Assembly: GCF_008271805.1 (NCBI RefSeq)
Contig: NZ_VSRY01000171.1
Span: forward strand, 1 to 64,000
Length of the DNA stretch: 64,000 bases
DNA from: Streptomyces sp. TRM49041
Lineage (GTDB): Bacteria; Actinomycetota; Actinomycetes; Streptomycetales; Streptomycetaceae
Direction: 5' to 3'
The notes under the pieces were generated by a model. That model was given only the letters and a program-made list of their open reading frames with translations. It searched no databases and was not told where the DNA came from. Shown here piece after piece: positions 16,601 through 25,330 of this stretch (its first letter is position 1; each line of letters starts with the position of its first letter). The translations under genes were made by a program, and so were the position numbers.

Positions 16601-17815
16601 ATGCCCCGACTCGCGCAGACCGCCGGCCTCACCGACGTCCAGCAGGAGATCCTCTCCACCGTCCGGGAGTTCGTCGACAAGGAGATCATCCCGGTCGCCA
16701 CGGAGCTGGAGCACCGGGACGAGTACCCGCAGGACATCGTCGACGGGCTCAAGGAGCTGGGCCTGTTCGGCCTGATGATCCCCGAGGAGTACGGGGGTCT
16801 GGGCGAGTCGCTCCTGACGTACGCGCTGTGCGTGGAGGAGATCGCCCGTGGCTGGATGTCCGTCTCGGGCATCATCAACACCCACTTCATCGTGGCGTAC
16901 ATGCTCAAGCAGCACGGCACGCAGGAGCAGAAGGACACGTTCCTGCCGCGGATGGCGGCGGGCGAGGTCCGTGGCGCGTTCTCGATGTCGGAGCCGGCGC
17001 TCGGCTCGGATGTGTCGGCCATCACGTCGAAGGCGGTGAAGGACGGCGACGAGTACGTCCTGAACGGCCAGAAGATGTGGCTGACGAACGGCGGTACGTC
17101 CACGCTGGTCGCCGTTCTGGTCCGGAGTGACGAAGGACACTCCGCTCAGGAGGCAGCCGCGGCCCCGCACAGGTCGATGACGACCTTCCTCGTGGAGAAG
17201 GAGCCGGGTTTCGGGGAGGTCCGTCCCGGACTGACCATCCCGGGGAAGATCGACAAGATGGGTTACAAGGGGGTCGACACCACCGAGCTCATCATGGACG
17301 GCCTTCGCATTCCGGCCAATAGGGTCCTCGGCGGGGTCACCGGCCGAGGATTTTACCAGATGATGGACGGCGTGGAGGTCGGCCGCGTCAACGTGGCGGC
17401 CCGTGGCTGCGGCGTCGCTCAGCGTGCCTTCGAGCTGGGTGTCGGTTACGCCCAGCAGCGCCACACCTTCGGGAAGCCGATCGCCCAGCACCAGGCGATT
17501 CAGTTCAAGCTCGCGGAGATGGCTACCAAGGTCGAGGCCGCTCATGCGATGATGGTCAACGCAGCTCGCAAAAAGGACTCCGGGGAACGAAACGACCTCG
17601 AAGCGGGCATGGCGAAGTACCTGGCCTCCGAGTACTGCAAGGAAGTGGTGGAGGACGCCTTCCGTATCCACGGCGGATACGGATTCTCCAAGGAGTACGA
17701 GATCGAGCGCCTCTACCGCGAGGCACCGATGCTGCTCATCGGGGAGGGTACCGCCGAGATCCAGAAAATGATCATCGGTCGCCGCCTGCTCGAGGAGTAC
17801 CGGATTCAGGGCTGA
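16601..17815 (+). CDS. mcd: acyl-CoA dehydrogenase, probable (2S)-methylsuccinyl-CoA dehydrogenase
   Basis: A 404-residue FAD-dependent acyl-CoA dehydrogenase expected to oxidise methylsuccinyl-CoA to mesaconyl-CoA. Family landmarks are IPEEYGGLG (~55), FSMSEPALGSDV (~127-138, FAD/substrate), the RHTFGKPIAQHQAIQFKLA helix, and the C-terminal IHGGYGFSKEYEIERLYREA. The ATG at 16601 follows the hydratase stop by 2 bp. The 3' third uses noticeably more A/T-ending codons than the neighbouring genes. With this gene the window holds Ccr, Ecm, Mcd, Mch and Mcl; only the epimerase is missing from the set. Confidence 0.88.
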   Translation: MPRLAQTAGLTDVQQEILSTVREFVDKEIIPVATELEHRDEYPQDIVDGLKELGLFGLMIPEEYGGLGESLLTYALCVEEIARGWMSVSGIINTHFIVAYMLKQHGTQEQKDTFLPRMAAGEVRGAFSMSEPALGSDVSAITSKAVKDGDEYVLNGQKMWLTNGGTSTLVAVLVRSDEGHSAQEAAAAPHRSMTTFLVEKEPGFGEVRPGLTIPGKIDKMGYKGVDTTELIMDGLRIPANRVLGGVTGRGFYQMMDGVEVGRVNVAARGCGVAQRAFELGVGYAQQRHTFGKPIAQHQAIQFKLAEMATKVEAAHAMMVNAARKKDSGERNDLEAGMAKYLASEYCKEVVEDAFRIHGGYGFSKEYEIERLYREAPMLLIGEGTAEIQKMIIGRRLLEEYRIQG

Positions 17816-17842
17816 TTGTCGGCTTTGGGGCGATAAGGTCGC

Positions 17843-17871
17843 GAAGAAGATCACAACCAGTCATCTTCTTC
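17843..17871 (+). terminator. hairpin terminator of the ethylmalonyl-CoA operon
   Basis: A perfect 9-bp inverted repeat, GAAGAAGAT (17843-17851) and ATCTTCTTC (17863-17871), with an 11-nt loop. It lies 28 bp after the acyl-CoA dehydrogenase stop. It is unusually AT-rich for this genome, so it stands out as structure. Confidence 0.6.
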
Positions 17872-17894
17872 CGGCCTTCGACTCGGCTTCTGGC

Positions 17895-17925
17895 TTGCCC
17901 AGTTGCGGCCCGCAACCGATAGCAT
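17895..17925 (+). promoter_or_regulatory. candidate psd-pssA promoter with embedded palindrome
   Basis: TTGCCC (17895-17900) and TAGCAT (17920-17925) are spaced by 19 bp. Between them lies a perfect inverted repeat, GTTGCGG-C-CCGCAAC (17902-17916). A regulator bound there would sit in the spacer. The -35 is weak and the spacing is one base longer than usual. Confidence 0.35.
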
Positions 17926-17984
17926 CGCCGAAAAGCCGCCGTCCCCCGTTCCCAGCGCGGCATCATCCGCTACGAAGGTCATCC

Positions 17985-18641
17985 ATGCCCCACAGCCAAA
18001 CCTCTGCACCTCGCGACAGCCTGGCCGGCGTACGCCTCGCGCGCGGAGCATCGCCGTGGCTTCTGCCGACCGTCGCCACCGCGGCAGTAAGCCTTCTCCG
18101 TGCCCGCCGGTCCAGGCGCGCCGCGGCGATCGCCGTGCCGACCACCGCGCTCGCGGCCGGCATGCTGTGGTTCTTCCGCGACCCCGAGCGCGAGATCGCG
18201 CAGGGCAGGGTCATCTCGCCCGCCGACGGGGTGGTGCAGAGCATCATGCCGTGGAAGGACGGGCGTACCCGGGTCGCCATCTTCATGAGCCCGCTGAACG
18301 TCCACGTGAACCGCGCCCCGCTGGCGGGCACGGTGACGTCCGTGGAGCACATCCCGGGCGGGTTCGTACCGGCGTTCAACAAGGAGAGCGAGAACAACGA
18401 GCGCGTTGTCTGGCACTTCGACACCGAGCTCGGTGACATCGAGATGGTGCAGATCGCCGGTGCGGTCGCCCGCCGCATCGTCCCCTACCTGTCGCAGGGC
18501 GCCAAGGTCGAGCAGGGCGAACGGATCGGTCTGATCCGCTTCGGCTCGCGGGTCGACATCTACCTCCCGGAAGGTGTGGACGTCGCCGTCGAGGTCGGTC
18601 AGACCACAACAGCGGGGGTGACTCGCATTGACCGTGATTGA
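17985..18641 (+). CDS. psd: phosphatidylserine decarboxylase (short pyruvoyl type)
   Basis: A 218-residue membrane-associated enzyme that converts phosphatidylserine to phosphatidylethanolamine. One hydrophobic stretch lies at ~27-60. Catalytic segments are RVISPADGVVQ, IFMSPLNVHVNRAPLAG and the self-cleavage site IRFGSRVDIYLP, where the Gly-Ser bond is cut to create the pyruvoyl group. Length and the RFGSR site mark the short actinobacterial/archaeal class. The ATG at 17985 is preferred over upstream TTG or GTG codons. Its 3' end overlaps the pssA start, so the two phospholipid genes are translationally coupled. Confidence 0.93.
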   Translation: MPHSQTSAPRDSLAGVRLARGASPWLLPTVATAAVSLLRARRSRRAAAIAVPTTALAAGMLWFFRDPEREIAQGRVISPADGVVQSIMPWKDGRTRVAIFMSPLNVHVNRAPLAGTVTSVEHIPGGFVPAFNKESENNERVVWHFDTELGDIEMVQIAGAVARRIVPYLSQGAKVEQGERIGLIRFGSRVDIYLPEGVDVAVEVGQTTTAGVTRIDRD

Positions 18642-19500
18642 CCCCGAGAAGCCGGCCGGCTGGGTCGCGGAGACGGACGCGGACACCGCCCCCGAGGAGC
18701 AGGAGGAGATGCCTCTCTCCCTCCGCCTCTCGATAGCCGATACGCTCACGCTCGGTAACGCCACGTGCGGCTTCATGGCGGTGTACTTCACGACCACCGG
18801 CATTCTCATCCCGCACCTCACGGGCAGCGAGGAGACCGGGATGGCGCGGCACTCCGCCGCGACCGCCGTGATCCTGATGCTCTGCGCGGCGATCTTCGAC
18901 CTCTTCGACGGGCTCGTGGCACGCAAGCTCCGCTCGTCGCCCATGGGTGCCGAGCTGGACAACCTGTCCGACCTGATCAGCTTCGGTCTGGCCCCGGCGT
19001 ACTTCGTGCTCGTCTACGGGATGGTCGCGAACGACGCGCACCAGCGGGTGTCCGCGGTGGCCGCGATCGTGGTGCTGCTGGCGGTCGTGCTGCGGCTCGC
19101 CAGGTTCTCCTGCGTGACGATGAAGGACGGCATGTTCCAGGGCATGCCGAGCCCCTTCGGGGCGCTGACGGTCGTGTCGATCGTGCTGCTGGAGCTGCCG
19201 TTCATCCCGACGCTGCTGGCGATCATCGGTACGGCGTGGCTGATGGTGAGCCGGGTCGAGTACCCGAAGCCGCGGGGTGTCCTCGCGGTGGCGATGCTCA
19301 GCTGGATCGTGGGCGCGATGGGCCTGCTGGCGGCGTGGGCGTTCGACGCGCCGGGCGGGCAGCTGCTGCTGCAGACCGGCTGTGCGCTCCAGGTGGTGCT
19401 GGGCGCCGTGATCCCGCTGTTCGCGACGGCGCGGCGGGTGAACACGTTCCGCGACAACCGGCGGGAGAGCCGGGAGGCGCGGGCGGCCCAGCTGCCGTAA
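18628..19500 (+). CDS. pssA: CDP-diacylglycerol-serine O-phosphatidyltransferase
   Basis: A 290-residue integral membrane enzyme making phosphatidylserine from CDP-diacylglycerol and serine, the substrate of Psd upstream. The CDP-alcohol phosphotransferase signature is present (FDGLVARKLRSSPMG, then AELDNLSD), with the catalytic Asp residues in place. Several transmembrane helices follow (VLLAVVLRLARFSC, VSIVLLELPFIPTLLAII). The start is TTG 18628 or GTG 18634; the AGCGGGGGTG site at 18611-18620 suits either. It overlaps psd by up to 14 bp. A long perfect hairpin ends the transcript. Confidence 0.93.
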   Translation: MTVIDPEKPAGWVAETDADTAPEEQEEMPLSLRLSIADTLTLGNATCGFMAVYFTTTGILIPHLTGSEETGMARHSAATAVILMLCAAIFDLFDGLVARKLRSSPMGAELDNLSDLISFGLAPAYFVLVYGMVANDAHQRVSAVAAIVVLLAVVLRLARFSCVTMKDGMFQGMPSPFGALTVVSIVLLELPFIPTLLAIIGTAWLMVSRVEYPKPRGVLAVAMLSWIVGAMGLLAAWAFDAPGGQLLLQTGCALQVVLGAVIPLFATARRVNTFRDNRRESREARAAQLP

Positions 19501-19515
19501 CGAGTGTGGTGGTGG

Positions 19516-19550
19516 GTGAGGCCCGGATGCTTCGAGCATCCGGGCCTCAC
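19516..19550. terminator. bidirectional terminator between pssA and the GNAT gene
   Basis: A perfect 16-bp stem, GTGAGGCCCGGATGCT (19516-19531) and its complement at 19535-19550, with a TCG loop. It lies between convergent genes and can serve both strands. Confidence 0.85.
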
Positions 19551-19555
19551 CCTTG

Positions 19556-20104
19556 TCACCCGAGCGCCTTGTAGTAGTACGTGGTGGGCTTCGGGACACC
19601 GGCCGGGTCGCCCGCGTACCCGGGGATGGTCCCGGCCCTGGTCCAGCCCGCGCTCCGGTACAGCCCCTCGGCGGCGCTGCCGGTCTCGGTGTCGAGTACG
19701 AGGAGGCTGAGCCCCGCGTCGACGGCCCCCGTCTCGGCGGCGGCCAGCAGCCTCCGGCCCAGCCCGCGCCCGCGCGCGGAGGTGTGCACCAGGAGCTTGG
19801 AGATGTCGCCGCGGTGCCGCTGGTTCGGGTAGGTCGCCCGGACCAGCGTCACGACCCCGAGGATCCCGTCATCGGAGTCGTACGCCCCCCAGACGCTCCG
19901 GACTCCCTGTTCGGCCGCCTCGGCGACGGAACGCCACCAGGAGGCCGCCTCGGCAGCGCCGAGCGGCGCGAGGAACCCGACGGACGCCCCGTTGTGCACG
20001 GCGTCCCGCAGCAGCTCACAGAGCCCGGCTTCGGCCTCGGCCCGGATGCGGGGGCCGGTGAGGGCGTCGACGCGTATCGCGTCCGTGTCTCTTCCCATAT
20101 CCAT
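19556..20104 (-). CDS. GNAT-family N-acetyltransferase
   Basis: A 182-residue acetyltransferase. The acetyl-CoA loop is visible as SARGRGLGRRLLAAAE (~122-137), preceded by GVVTLVRATYPNQRHRGDIS and followed by LLVLDTETGSAAEGLYRSAG, the standard motif A/B order. I chose the ATG at 20104 (MDMGRD); an ATG two codons later is equally possible. The longer open frame upstream runs through the tandem repeats and is not credible coding sequence. The substrate is unknown; it is probably a small amine or antibiotic-like molecule. Confidence 0.85.
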   Translation of the reverse strand: MDMGRDTDAIRVDALTGPRIRAEAEAGLCELLRDAVHNGASVGFLAPLGAAEAASWWRSVAEAAEQGVRSVWGAYDSDDGILGVVTLVRATYPNQRHRGDISKLLVHTSARGRGLGRRLLAAAETGAVDAGLSLLVLDTETGSAAEGLYRSAGWTRAGTIPGYAGDPAGVPKPTTYYYKALG

Positions 20105-20124
20105 GATCGGATCTTCGCACCGTC

Positions 20125-20202
20125 GCATCGCGGCGCCGCATCGCGGCGCCGCATCGCGGCGCCGCATCGCGGCGCCGCGTCCCACCGCCGCGTCCCACCG
20201 CC
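20125..20202. repeat. 13-bp tandem repeats upstream of the GNAT gene
   Basis: Four perfect head-to-tail copies of GCATCGCGGCGCC (20125-20176) are followed by two copies of the related GCGTCCCACCGCC (20177-20202). Each perfect unit contains the palindrome GGCGCC. The array begins 21 bp upstream of the GNAT start, where its promoter should be. Confidence 0.9.
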
Positions 20203-20220
20203 GTGTCGCGCCCGGCTCGG

Positions 20221-21375
20221 TCAGGAGAGGAAGTCGCGGGCGATGTTCGCCGCCGCTCGTTCCAGGAGGGGGCCCGCCTCGGCGATGCACCTGGCCGTGT
20301 CGGGCTCCAGTTCCGTCAGGGCGTAGGCGCGGCGGATGCCGGCGCGGCCCAGCGTCTCCGGGAGGAGGGCGAGGCGGCCGCAGACGGCGACGACCTCGAC
20401 ACCGGCCGTGCGGGCCGCAGCGGCGACGCCTGCCGGGGCCTTGCCGTGCAGGGTCTGCTCGTCGAGGGAGCCCTCGCCGGTGATCACGAGTGTGGCGCGG
20501 CCCAGGGCCTCGGTGAAGCCGAGGATGTCCAGCATCAGCTCGATCCCGGGGCGGAAGCTCGCACCGAGGCCGACCAGGGCGCCGTAGCCGATTCCGCCCG
20601 CGCCGCCCGCACCGGGTGAGGCGGCGGCCTCCGCGGCGCGCGGGCCGATGGCCTGCTCCAGGACCTTCACGTAGTGGGACAGGGCGGCGTCGAGGAGCTC
20701 CACGTCCTCCTCGCTCGCGCCCTTCTGCGGGGCGAAGACCGCCGGGGCCCCCTTCGGGCCCGTCAGCGGGTTGTCCACGTCGCTCGCCAGGACCAGGTCG
20801 ACGTCGGCGAAGCGCGGGTCCAGGCCCGACAGGTCGGCCGTGGCCAGGTCGCGCAGCGCGCCGCCGCCCGGGCCGACGGGGTCGCCGTCCGCGTCGAGGA
20901 AACGGGCCCCGAGAGCGGCCAGCATGCCGGCGCCGCCGTCGGTCGTGGCGCTGCCCCCGACGCCGAACACGATGGTGCGGGCCCCCGCGTCGAGCGCGGC
21001 CCGCAGCAGCTCGCCGGAGCCGTAGGTGGTGGCCGTCAGCGGGGCGAAGACGCCCTCGGGCAGGAGGCTCAGGCCCGACGCCTCCGCCATCTCCACCACG
21101 GCCGTGCGGTCGCGCAGGGCGTAGGCCGCGGTCACCGGCTCGCCCAGCGGGCCGGTCACACGGGCCTCGCGCCGTTCGAACCCGGCCGCCACCGCGGCCG
21201 CGACCGTGCCGTCGCCGCCGTCCGCGACGGGCAGGGCCTCCACCTCGATGCCCGGCACGACATGGCGGAGCCCGGCCGTCACCCGCTCCGCGACCTCCAC
21301 GGCCGTGAGCGACCCCTTGAACTTGTCGGCCGCCACAAGCACGTGCGCGGCCTCAGTAACTGCTCCGTCCGTCAC
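20221..21375 (-). CDS. glycerate kinase
   Basis: A 384-residue kinase of the GlxK/GarK type I family that phosphorylates D-glycerate. Signatures: VAADKFKGSLTAVEVAERV at the N-terminus, PVADGGDGT (~46-54), FGVGGSATTDGGAGML (~131-146), and ITGEGSLDEQTLHGKAP near residue 310. I chose the GTG at 21375 because the conserved start (AADKFKGS) lies about 12 codons in; the upstream frame to 21516 looks non-coding. It is transcribed divergently from the BCCT transporter gene with a 113-bp gap. Confidence 0.9.
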   Translation of the reverse strand: MTDGAVTEAAHVLVAADKFKGSLTAVEVAERVTAGLRHVVPGIEVEALPVADGGDGTVAAAVAAGFERREARVTGPLGEPVTAAYALRDRTAVVEMAEASGLSLLPEGVFAPLTATTYGSGELLRAALDAGARTIVFGVGGSATTDGGAGMLAALGARFLDADGDPVGPGGGALRDLATADLSGLDPRFADVDLVLASDVDNPLTGPKGAPAVFAPQKGASEEDVELLDAALSHYVKVLEQAIGPRAAEAAASPGAGGAGGIGYGALVGLGASFRPGIELMLDILGFTEALGRATLVITGEGSLDEQTLHGKAPAGVAAAARTAGVEVVAVCGRLALLPETLGRAGIRRAYALTELEPDTARCIAEAGPLLERAAANIARDFLS

Positions 21376-21488
21376 CCTTGCATCCCTTGCTATCGAACAG
21401 GCAGTCGCGCCAGAGCCGACCCTATCCGGAGCGTCAGACGGCGTGCCACCCCTCTCTATGCCGATTTTTCGCACCATAGTTGGGCGCC

Positions 21489-23195
21489 ATGAGCATGGAA
21501 CCGATCGATCAGCCACTGCCGGACCCCACTCCGGGCATGGGCACCCCCGTGGAAGCCGCGCCCGACCGCACCGTCGTCGGTATCGGGTTCGCGGCCGTCA
21601 CCGCCGTCGTGCTGTGGGCCTGGCTGGGCGACGAGTCCTTCGACAGCGCGTCCGCCACCGGACTGTCCTGGGTCCTGAAGAACTTCGGGTGGCTGTTCGT
21701 CGTCGCCGCCGACGTCTTCCTGGTGCTCTGTCTCGTGATCGCGTTCAGCCGGTTCGGGCGGATCAGGCTCGGCACCGACGACTCGGAGGCGGAGTTCGGC
21801 AACCTGGCCTGGATCGCGATGATGTTCAGCGCCGGTATGGGCATCGGCCTGATGTTCTACGGGGTCGGGGAGCCGCTCACCCACTTCCTCGCGCCGCCCC
21901 CGGCGAGCGGCGCACGGGCCGAGTCGGGCGAGGCGGCCCGTACGGCCATGGAGTACTCGTTCTTCCACTGGACGCTCACCCCGTGGGCCATCTACGCGGT
22001 CGCGGGCCTCGCACTCGCGTACGCGGGGTTCCGCAAGGGCCGCGGCAACCGGCTGAGCGCCGCGTTCGTACCCCTCATCGGGGCACGCAGGGCGGTGTCG
22101 TGGCAGGGCAAGGTGATCGACCTGCTGGCCGTCTTCGCGACGGTCTTCGGTACGGCGACGAGTCTGGGCCTGGGCGCGCTGCAGGTGGCGAAGGGCCTGG
22201 ATCTGACGACCGGGGTCACCGCGGACCGTTCGACGGAGCTGCTCATCATCGTGTCGCTGTCGGCCGCGTTCGTGGTGTCGGCGTTCTCCGGGCTGCACCG
22301 GGGCATCAAGTGGCTGTCGACCACGAACATCATCCTGGCGGCCGGGCTGATGGTGTTCATCTTCCTGGTCGGGCCGACCGTCTACATCCTGGACACGATC
22401 CCGGCGTCGGTCGGCGGCTATCTTCAGAACCTGCTGCCGATGGCGACCCGCACGGCGGCGTTCTCGGACCCCTCCTGGCTGGGTTCCTGGACGATCTTCT
22501 ACTGGGCGTGGTGGCTGTCGTGGGCGCCGTTCGTGGGCACGTTCATCGCACGGATCTCGCACGGCAGGACGATCCGCGAGTTCCTCATCGGGGTGCTGCT
22601 GGTGCCCAGCGGTGCGACCGTCATCTGGTTCTGTGTGATGGGCGGCTCGGCGCTGCGGCTGCAGTCGACCGGTGAGGCCGACCTGGCGAGCGCGGTGCAG
22701 GAGGGCGCGGAGGCGTCGCTGTTCGCGATGCTGGACTCGCTGCCGATCGGGACGGTCACGGCGTTCGTGGCGATGGTCCTGGTCATGACGTACTTCGTGA
22801 CGAGTGCCGACTCGGCGTCCCTGGTCATGGGGTCGCTGACCAGCCGCGGCGCGCTGCACCCGCCGACGGGGCTGGTGGTGGCGTGGGGCGTGCTGATGGC
22901 GTCGGTCGCGGCGGTCCTGCTGGTGGTCGGCGGCCTCAACTCGCTCCAGACGGCGACGATCCTGGTGGCGCTGCCGTTCGTGGTGGTCATGCTCGGACTG
23001 TGCTGGGCGCTCCTGAAGGAACTGCGCCAGGACCCGGGCGCCGGACCGGCGCGGCTGCACGGCCTGCACGGCCTGGGGGAGATCGTACGGACGATGGTCG
23101 GCGACGCGGTCACGGAGCCGGGCCCGGGCCACCACCACCGGCTGCGGCGCGCGGCGCGGGCGCGGAGCGGGACGGACGACAGGACCGAGACGTAG
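21489..23195 (+). CDS. BCCT-family transporter (betaine/choline/carnitine)
   Basis: A 568-residue secondary transporter with 12 predicted membrane helices, taking up quaternary ammonium osmolytes with Na+ or H+. The family hallmarks are MGIGLMFYGVGEPLTHF and WTIFYWAWWLSWAPFVG, followed by TFIARISHGRTIREF. The C-terminal tail is short and rich in His and Arg, without the long osmosensing extension of BetP. The ATG at 21489 is used; a TTG lies three codons before it. Substrate choice among betaine, choline and carnitine cannot be read from the sequence. Confidence 0.9.
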   Translation: MSMEPIDQPLPDPTPGMGTPVEAAPDRTVVGIGFAAVTAVVLWAWLGDESFDSASATGLSWVLKNFGWLFVVAADVFLVLCLVIAFSRFGRIRLGTDDSEAEFGNLAWIAMMFSAGMGIGLMFYGVGEPLTHFLAPPPASGARAESGEAARTAMEYSFFHWTLTPWAIYAVAGLALAYAGFRKGRGNRLSAAFVPLIGARRAVSWQGKVIDLLAVFATVFGTATSLGLGALQVAKGLDLTTGVTADRSTELLIIVSLSAAFVVSAFSGLHRGIKWLSTTNIILAAGLMVFIFLVGPTVYILDTIPASVGGYLQNLLPMATRTAAFSDPSWLGSWTIFYWAWWLSWAPFVGTFIARISHGRTIREFLIGVLLVPSGATVIWFCVMGGSALRLQSTGEADLASAVQEGAEASLFAMLDSLPIGTVTAFVAMVLVMTYFVTSADSASLVMGSLTSRGALHPPTGLVVAWGVLMASVAAVLLVVGGLNSLQTATILVALPFVVVMLGLCWALLKELRQDPGAGPARLHGLHGLGEIVRTMVGDAVTEPGPGHHHRLRRAARARSGTDDRTET

Positions 23196-23299
23196 GGGGG
23201 GAGGGCATGTACCTGGCGAGCCACACGCTGCGGCCCGCTCGCCGACGCCTCGGCGACGGTGACAGGTGGTCAGACCGCGGAAAGCCCTAGGCTGGCCCC

Positions 23300-23791
23300 G
23301 TGACCACCAACGACTACGCCACGTACATCGCCGGTCTGCCCAGGGTCCTCGCCGGTGCCGCCACCCTCTTCCGGGACGCGGAGGGGCGTGTCCTGCTGGT
23401 CGAGCCCAACTACCGCGAGGGCTGGACGCTTCCGGGCGGGACCGTCGAGTCCGATGACGGGGAGACACCGCGGCGGGCGGCCCGCCGGGAGACGCTGGAG
23501 GAGATCGGCCTGGACGTCGAGCCGGGGGCGCTCCTGGCCGTCGACTGGGTGCTCGGACGGGGGCGGCCGCCGATCGTCGCCTATGTGTACGACGGCGGCG
23601 TGCTGGACGGCGAGCGGTTCCGGGAGATCCGCCTCCAGGCGGAGGAGCTGCTGTCCTGGAAGCTGGTGGCGCCCGAGGAGATCACGACGTATCTGCCGGG
23701 CGCGCTCGGCCCGCGGGTACTGGCCGCGCTGGACGCCCTGGCGGAGGGCCGGGGCCCGGTCGAGCTGGAGAACGGCCGCCCGGCCCGCTGA
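23300..23791 (+). CDS. NUDIX hydrolase
   Basis: A 163-residue pyrophosphohydrolase. The Nudix box is GGTVESDDGETPRRAARRET followed by LEEIGL, with a two-residue insertion between the first Glu and the Gly-Glu compared with the textbook spacing; the catalytic REXXEE is intact. The start is GTG at 23300 (MTTNDYATYI). It converges with the small antitoxin-like gene, 18 bp apart. The substrate is unknown. Confidence 0.88.
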   Translation: MTTNDYATYIAGLPRVLAGAATLFRDAEGRVLLVEPNYREGWTLPGGTVESDDGETPRRAARRETLEEIGLDVEPGALLAVDWVLGRGRPPIVAYVYDGGVLDGERFREIRLQAEELLSWKLVAPEEITTYLPGALGPRVLAALDALAEGRGPVELENGRPAR

Positions 23792-23809
23792 CGGTGCCCG
23801 CAGGGCGGT

Positions 23810-24010
23810 TCAGCCCTCGTGCTGCGGGGGCTTGACCTCTTTGACGCGGAGGTGATCGTCGTGGATGGCCACGCGGGCCTCGGTGCGGTGCCCGCGCTGG
23901 ATGTAGTCGCGGACGACCAGCTCGACCGCGTCCTGGGGATTGCCGACACCCGCCAGGACCATGACTTCCACGACGAGTTCGGCGTCGAGACCGATGGTCA
24001 CCTTTGCCAT
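23810..24010 (-). CDS. VapB-type antitoxin-like protein, orphan
   Basis: A 66-residue protein that begins like VapB/DUF2191 antitoxins (MAKVTIGLDAELVVEVMVLA) and contains a helix resembling a ribbon-helix-helix segment (DAVELVVRDYIQRG), with a basic C-terminal tail. No PIN-domain toxin follows or precedes it, so it is either an orphan antitoxin or a small regulator. It is divergent from the sirtuin gene with 69 bp between them. Confidence 0.6.
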   Translation of the reverse strand: MAKVTIGLDAELVVEVMVLAGVGNPQDAVELVVRDYIQRGHRTEARVAIHDDHLRVKEVKPPQHEG

Positions 24011-24079
24011 GGCGGGACCCTACACCACGGTGTGAATATCCGTTCGCCGATCGGCGGAACCGCTGCGTACGCTCGGCAT

Positions 24080-24814
24080 ATGACGATGGTCGCGATCCTC
24101 AGCGGAGCCGGGATCTCCACGGACTCCGGCATCACCGACTACCGGGGCCCCAACGGGCTGTGGCGGCGCGACCCGGAGGCCCAGAAGCTCGTCACGTACG
24201 AGAACTACATGACCGACCCGGACATCCGGCGCCGCTCCTGGCGCATGCGGCTCGACGGGCCCGTGCTGCGCGCGGAGCCGAACGCCGCGCACCACGCCGT
24301 CGCCGAGCTGGACCGGGCGCCCGGGTTCGCGGTCCGGGTACTGACGCAGAACGTGGACGGGCTGCACCAGCTGGCCGGGATGCCGGAGCGCAAGGTCCTG
24401 GAACTCCACGGCACCGCTCGGGCGGTGGTGTGCACCGGCTGCCATGCCCGGTCGTCGATGGCGGACGCTCTGGAGCGGGTCGTCGCGGGCGAGGACGACC
24501 CGGCGTGTCCGGCGTGCGGCGGCATCCTCAAGTCGGCGACCGTGATGTTCGGCGAACGGCTGGACCCGATGGTGCTCGGTACGGCGATGGGCATCGCCAA
24601 GGCGGCCGAGGTGTTCCTCGCGGTCGGCTCCTCGCTCCAGGTCCAGCCGGCCGCGTCGCTGGCGGGGATCGCCGCCGAGCACGGGGCGCGGCTGGTGGTC
24701 GTGAACGCCGAGCCCACGCCGTACGACGAGCTGGCCGACGAGGTCGTACGGGAGCCGATCGGCACGGCGCTCCCCTCACTGCTGCGGCGGCTCCAGGACC
24801 TCCGGAAGGGCTAG
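24080..24814 (+). CDS. NAD-dependent protein deacylase, Sir2 family
   Basis: A 244-residue sirtuin that removes acyl groups from lysines using NAD. Signatures: AILSGAGISTDSGI (~4-17), YRGPNGLW, VLTQNVDGLH with catalytic His at LELHGTA, two Cys pairs for the zinc ribbon (VVCTGC and CPACGG), and FLAVGSSLQVQPAA. The start is ATG 24080, with a second ATG two codons later. Its stop overlaps the stop of the convergent methyltransferase gene by 4 bp (24811-24814). Confidence 0.93.
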   Translation: MTMVAILSGAGISTDSGITDYRGPNGLWRRDPEAQKLVTYENYMTDPDIRRRSWRMRLDGPVLRAEPNAAHHAVAELDRAPGFAVRVLTQNVDGLHQLAGMPERKVLELHGTARAVVCTGCHARSSMADALERVVAGEDDPACPACGGILKSATVMFGERLDPMVLGTAMGIAKAAEVFLAVGSSLQVQPAASLAGIAAEHGARLVVVNAEPTPYDELADEVVREPIGTALPSLLRRLQDLRKG

Positions 24815-25317
24815 AACAGGGTGCCGTCCCCTGCGTCGTCCGCAGTGCCGCTCTCGAAGGCGAGCAGCCGGCGCTTGCGGTCCAGGCCGCCGCCGTAGCC
24901 CGTCAGGCTGCCGCTCGCGCCGATGACGCGGTGGCAGGGGACGATGATCCCGATGGGGTTGCGCCCGTTGGCGAGGCCGACCGCGCGGGACGCGGAGGGC
25001 TTGCCGAGGATCTCGGCGAGTTCCCCGTAGGTCCGGGTCCGGCCGTAGGGGATCTTCCGCAGCAGGTCCCAGACGCCGCGCTGGAACGGGGTGCCGTCCA
25101 GGTGCAGGGACAGGTCGAAGTCGGTCAGTTCGCGCGCGTAGTACGCGTCGAGCTGGCGGACGGCCTCGCCGAAGGGCCGGGGGTCGGGGTCGCCGAAGGT
25201 CTCCTCCGGGGGCCGGTGGCGCTGGCCGGTCATGTAGAGCCCGCTGAGGATCCCGTCGGTGGCGACGAGCGTGAGCGGGCCGTAGGGGCTGTCGACGACG
25301 GTGTGCTGTCGGTTCAC
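24811..25317 (-). CDS. ogt: methylated-DNA-protein-cysteine S-methyltransferase
   Basis: A 168-residue suicide repair protein that takes the methyl group of O6-methylguanine onto its own cysteine. The active site IVPCHRVIG places the acceptor at Cys128. The DNA-binding helix (YGELAEILGKPSASRAVG, ~97-114) and the N-terminal domain are both present. It lies 13 bp downstream of the Ada-AlkA fusion gene on the same strand, so the two form an alkylation-repair operon. Confidence 0.93.
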   Translation of the reverse strand: MNRQHTVVDSPYGPLTLVATDGILSGLYMTGQRHRPPEETFGDPDPRPFGEAVRQLDAYYARELTDFDLSLHLDGTPFQRGVWDLLRKIPYGRTRTYGELAEILGKPSASRAVGLANGRNPIGIIVPCHRVIGASGSLTGYGGGLDRKRRLLAFESGTADDAGDGTLF

Positions 25318-25330
25318 GGGTGCGGCTTCC

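Noticed and set aside
20105..20290. N-terminal extension of the GNAT protein through the tandem repeats
   Set aside because: It would encode a repetitive Arg/Ala sequence unlike any acetyltransferase N-terminus. The repeats are better explained as non-coding.
23810..24010. A complete toxin-antitoxin pair
   Set aside because: Only the antitoxin-like gene is present. Its neighbours are a NUDIX hydrolase and a sirtuin, and no PIN-domain gene lies on either side.
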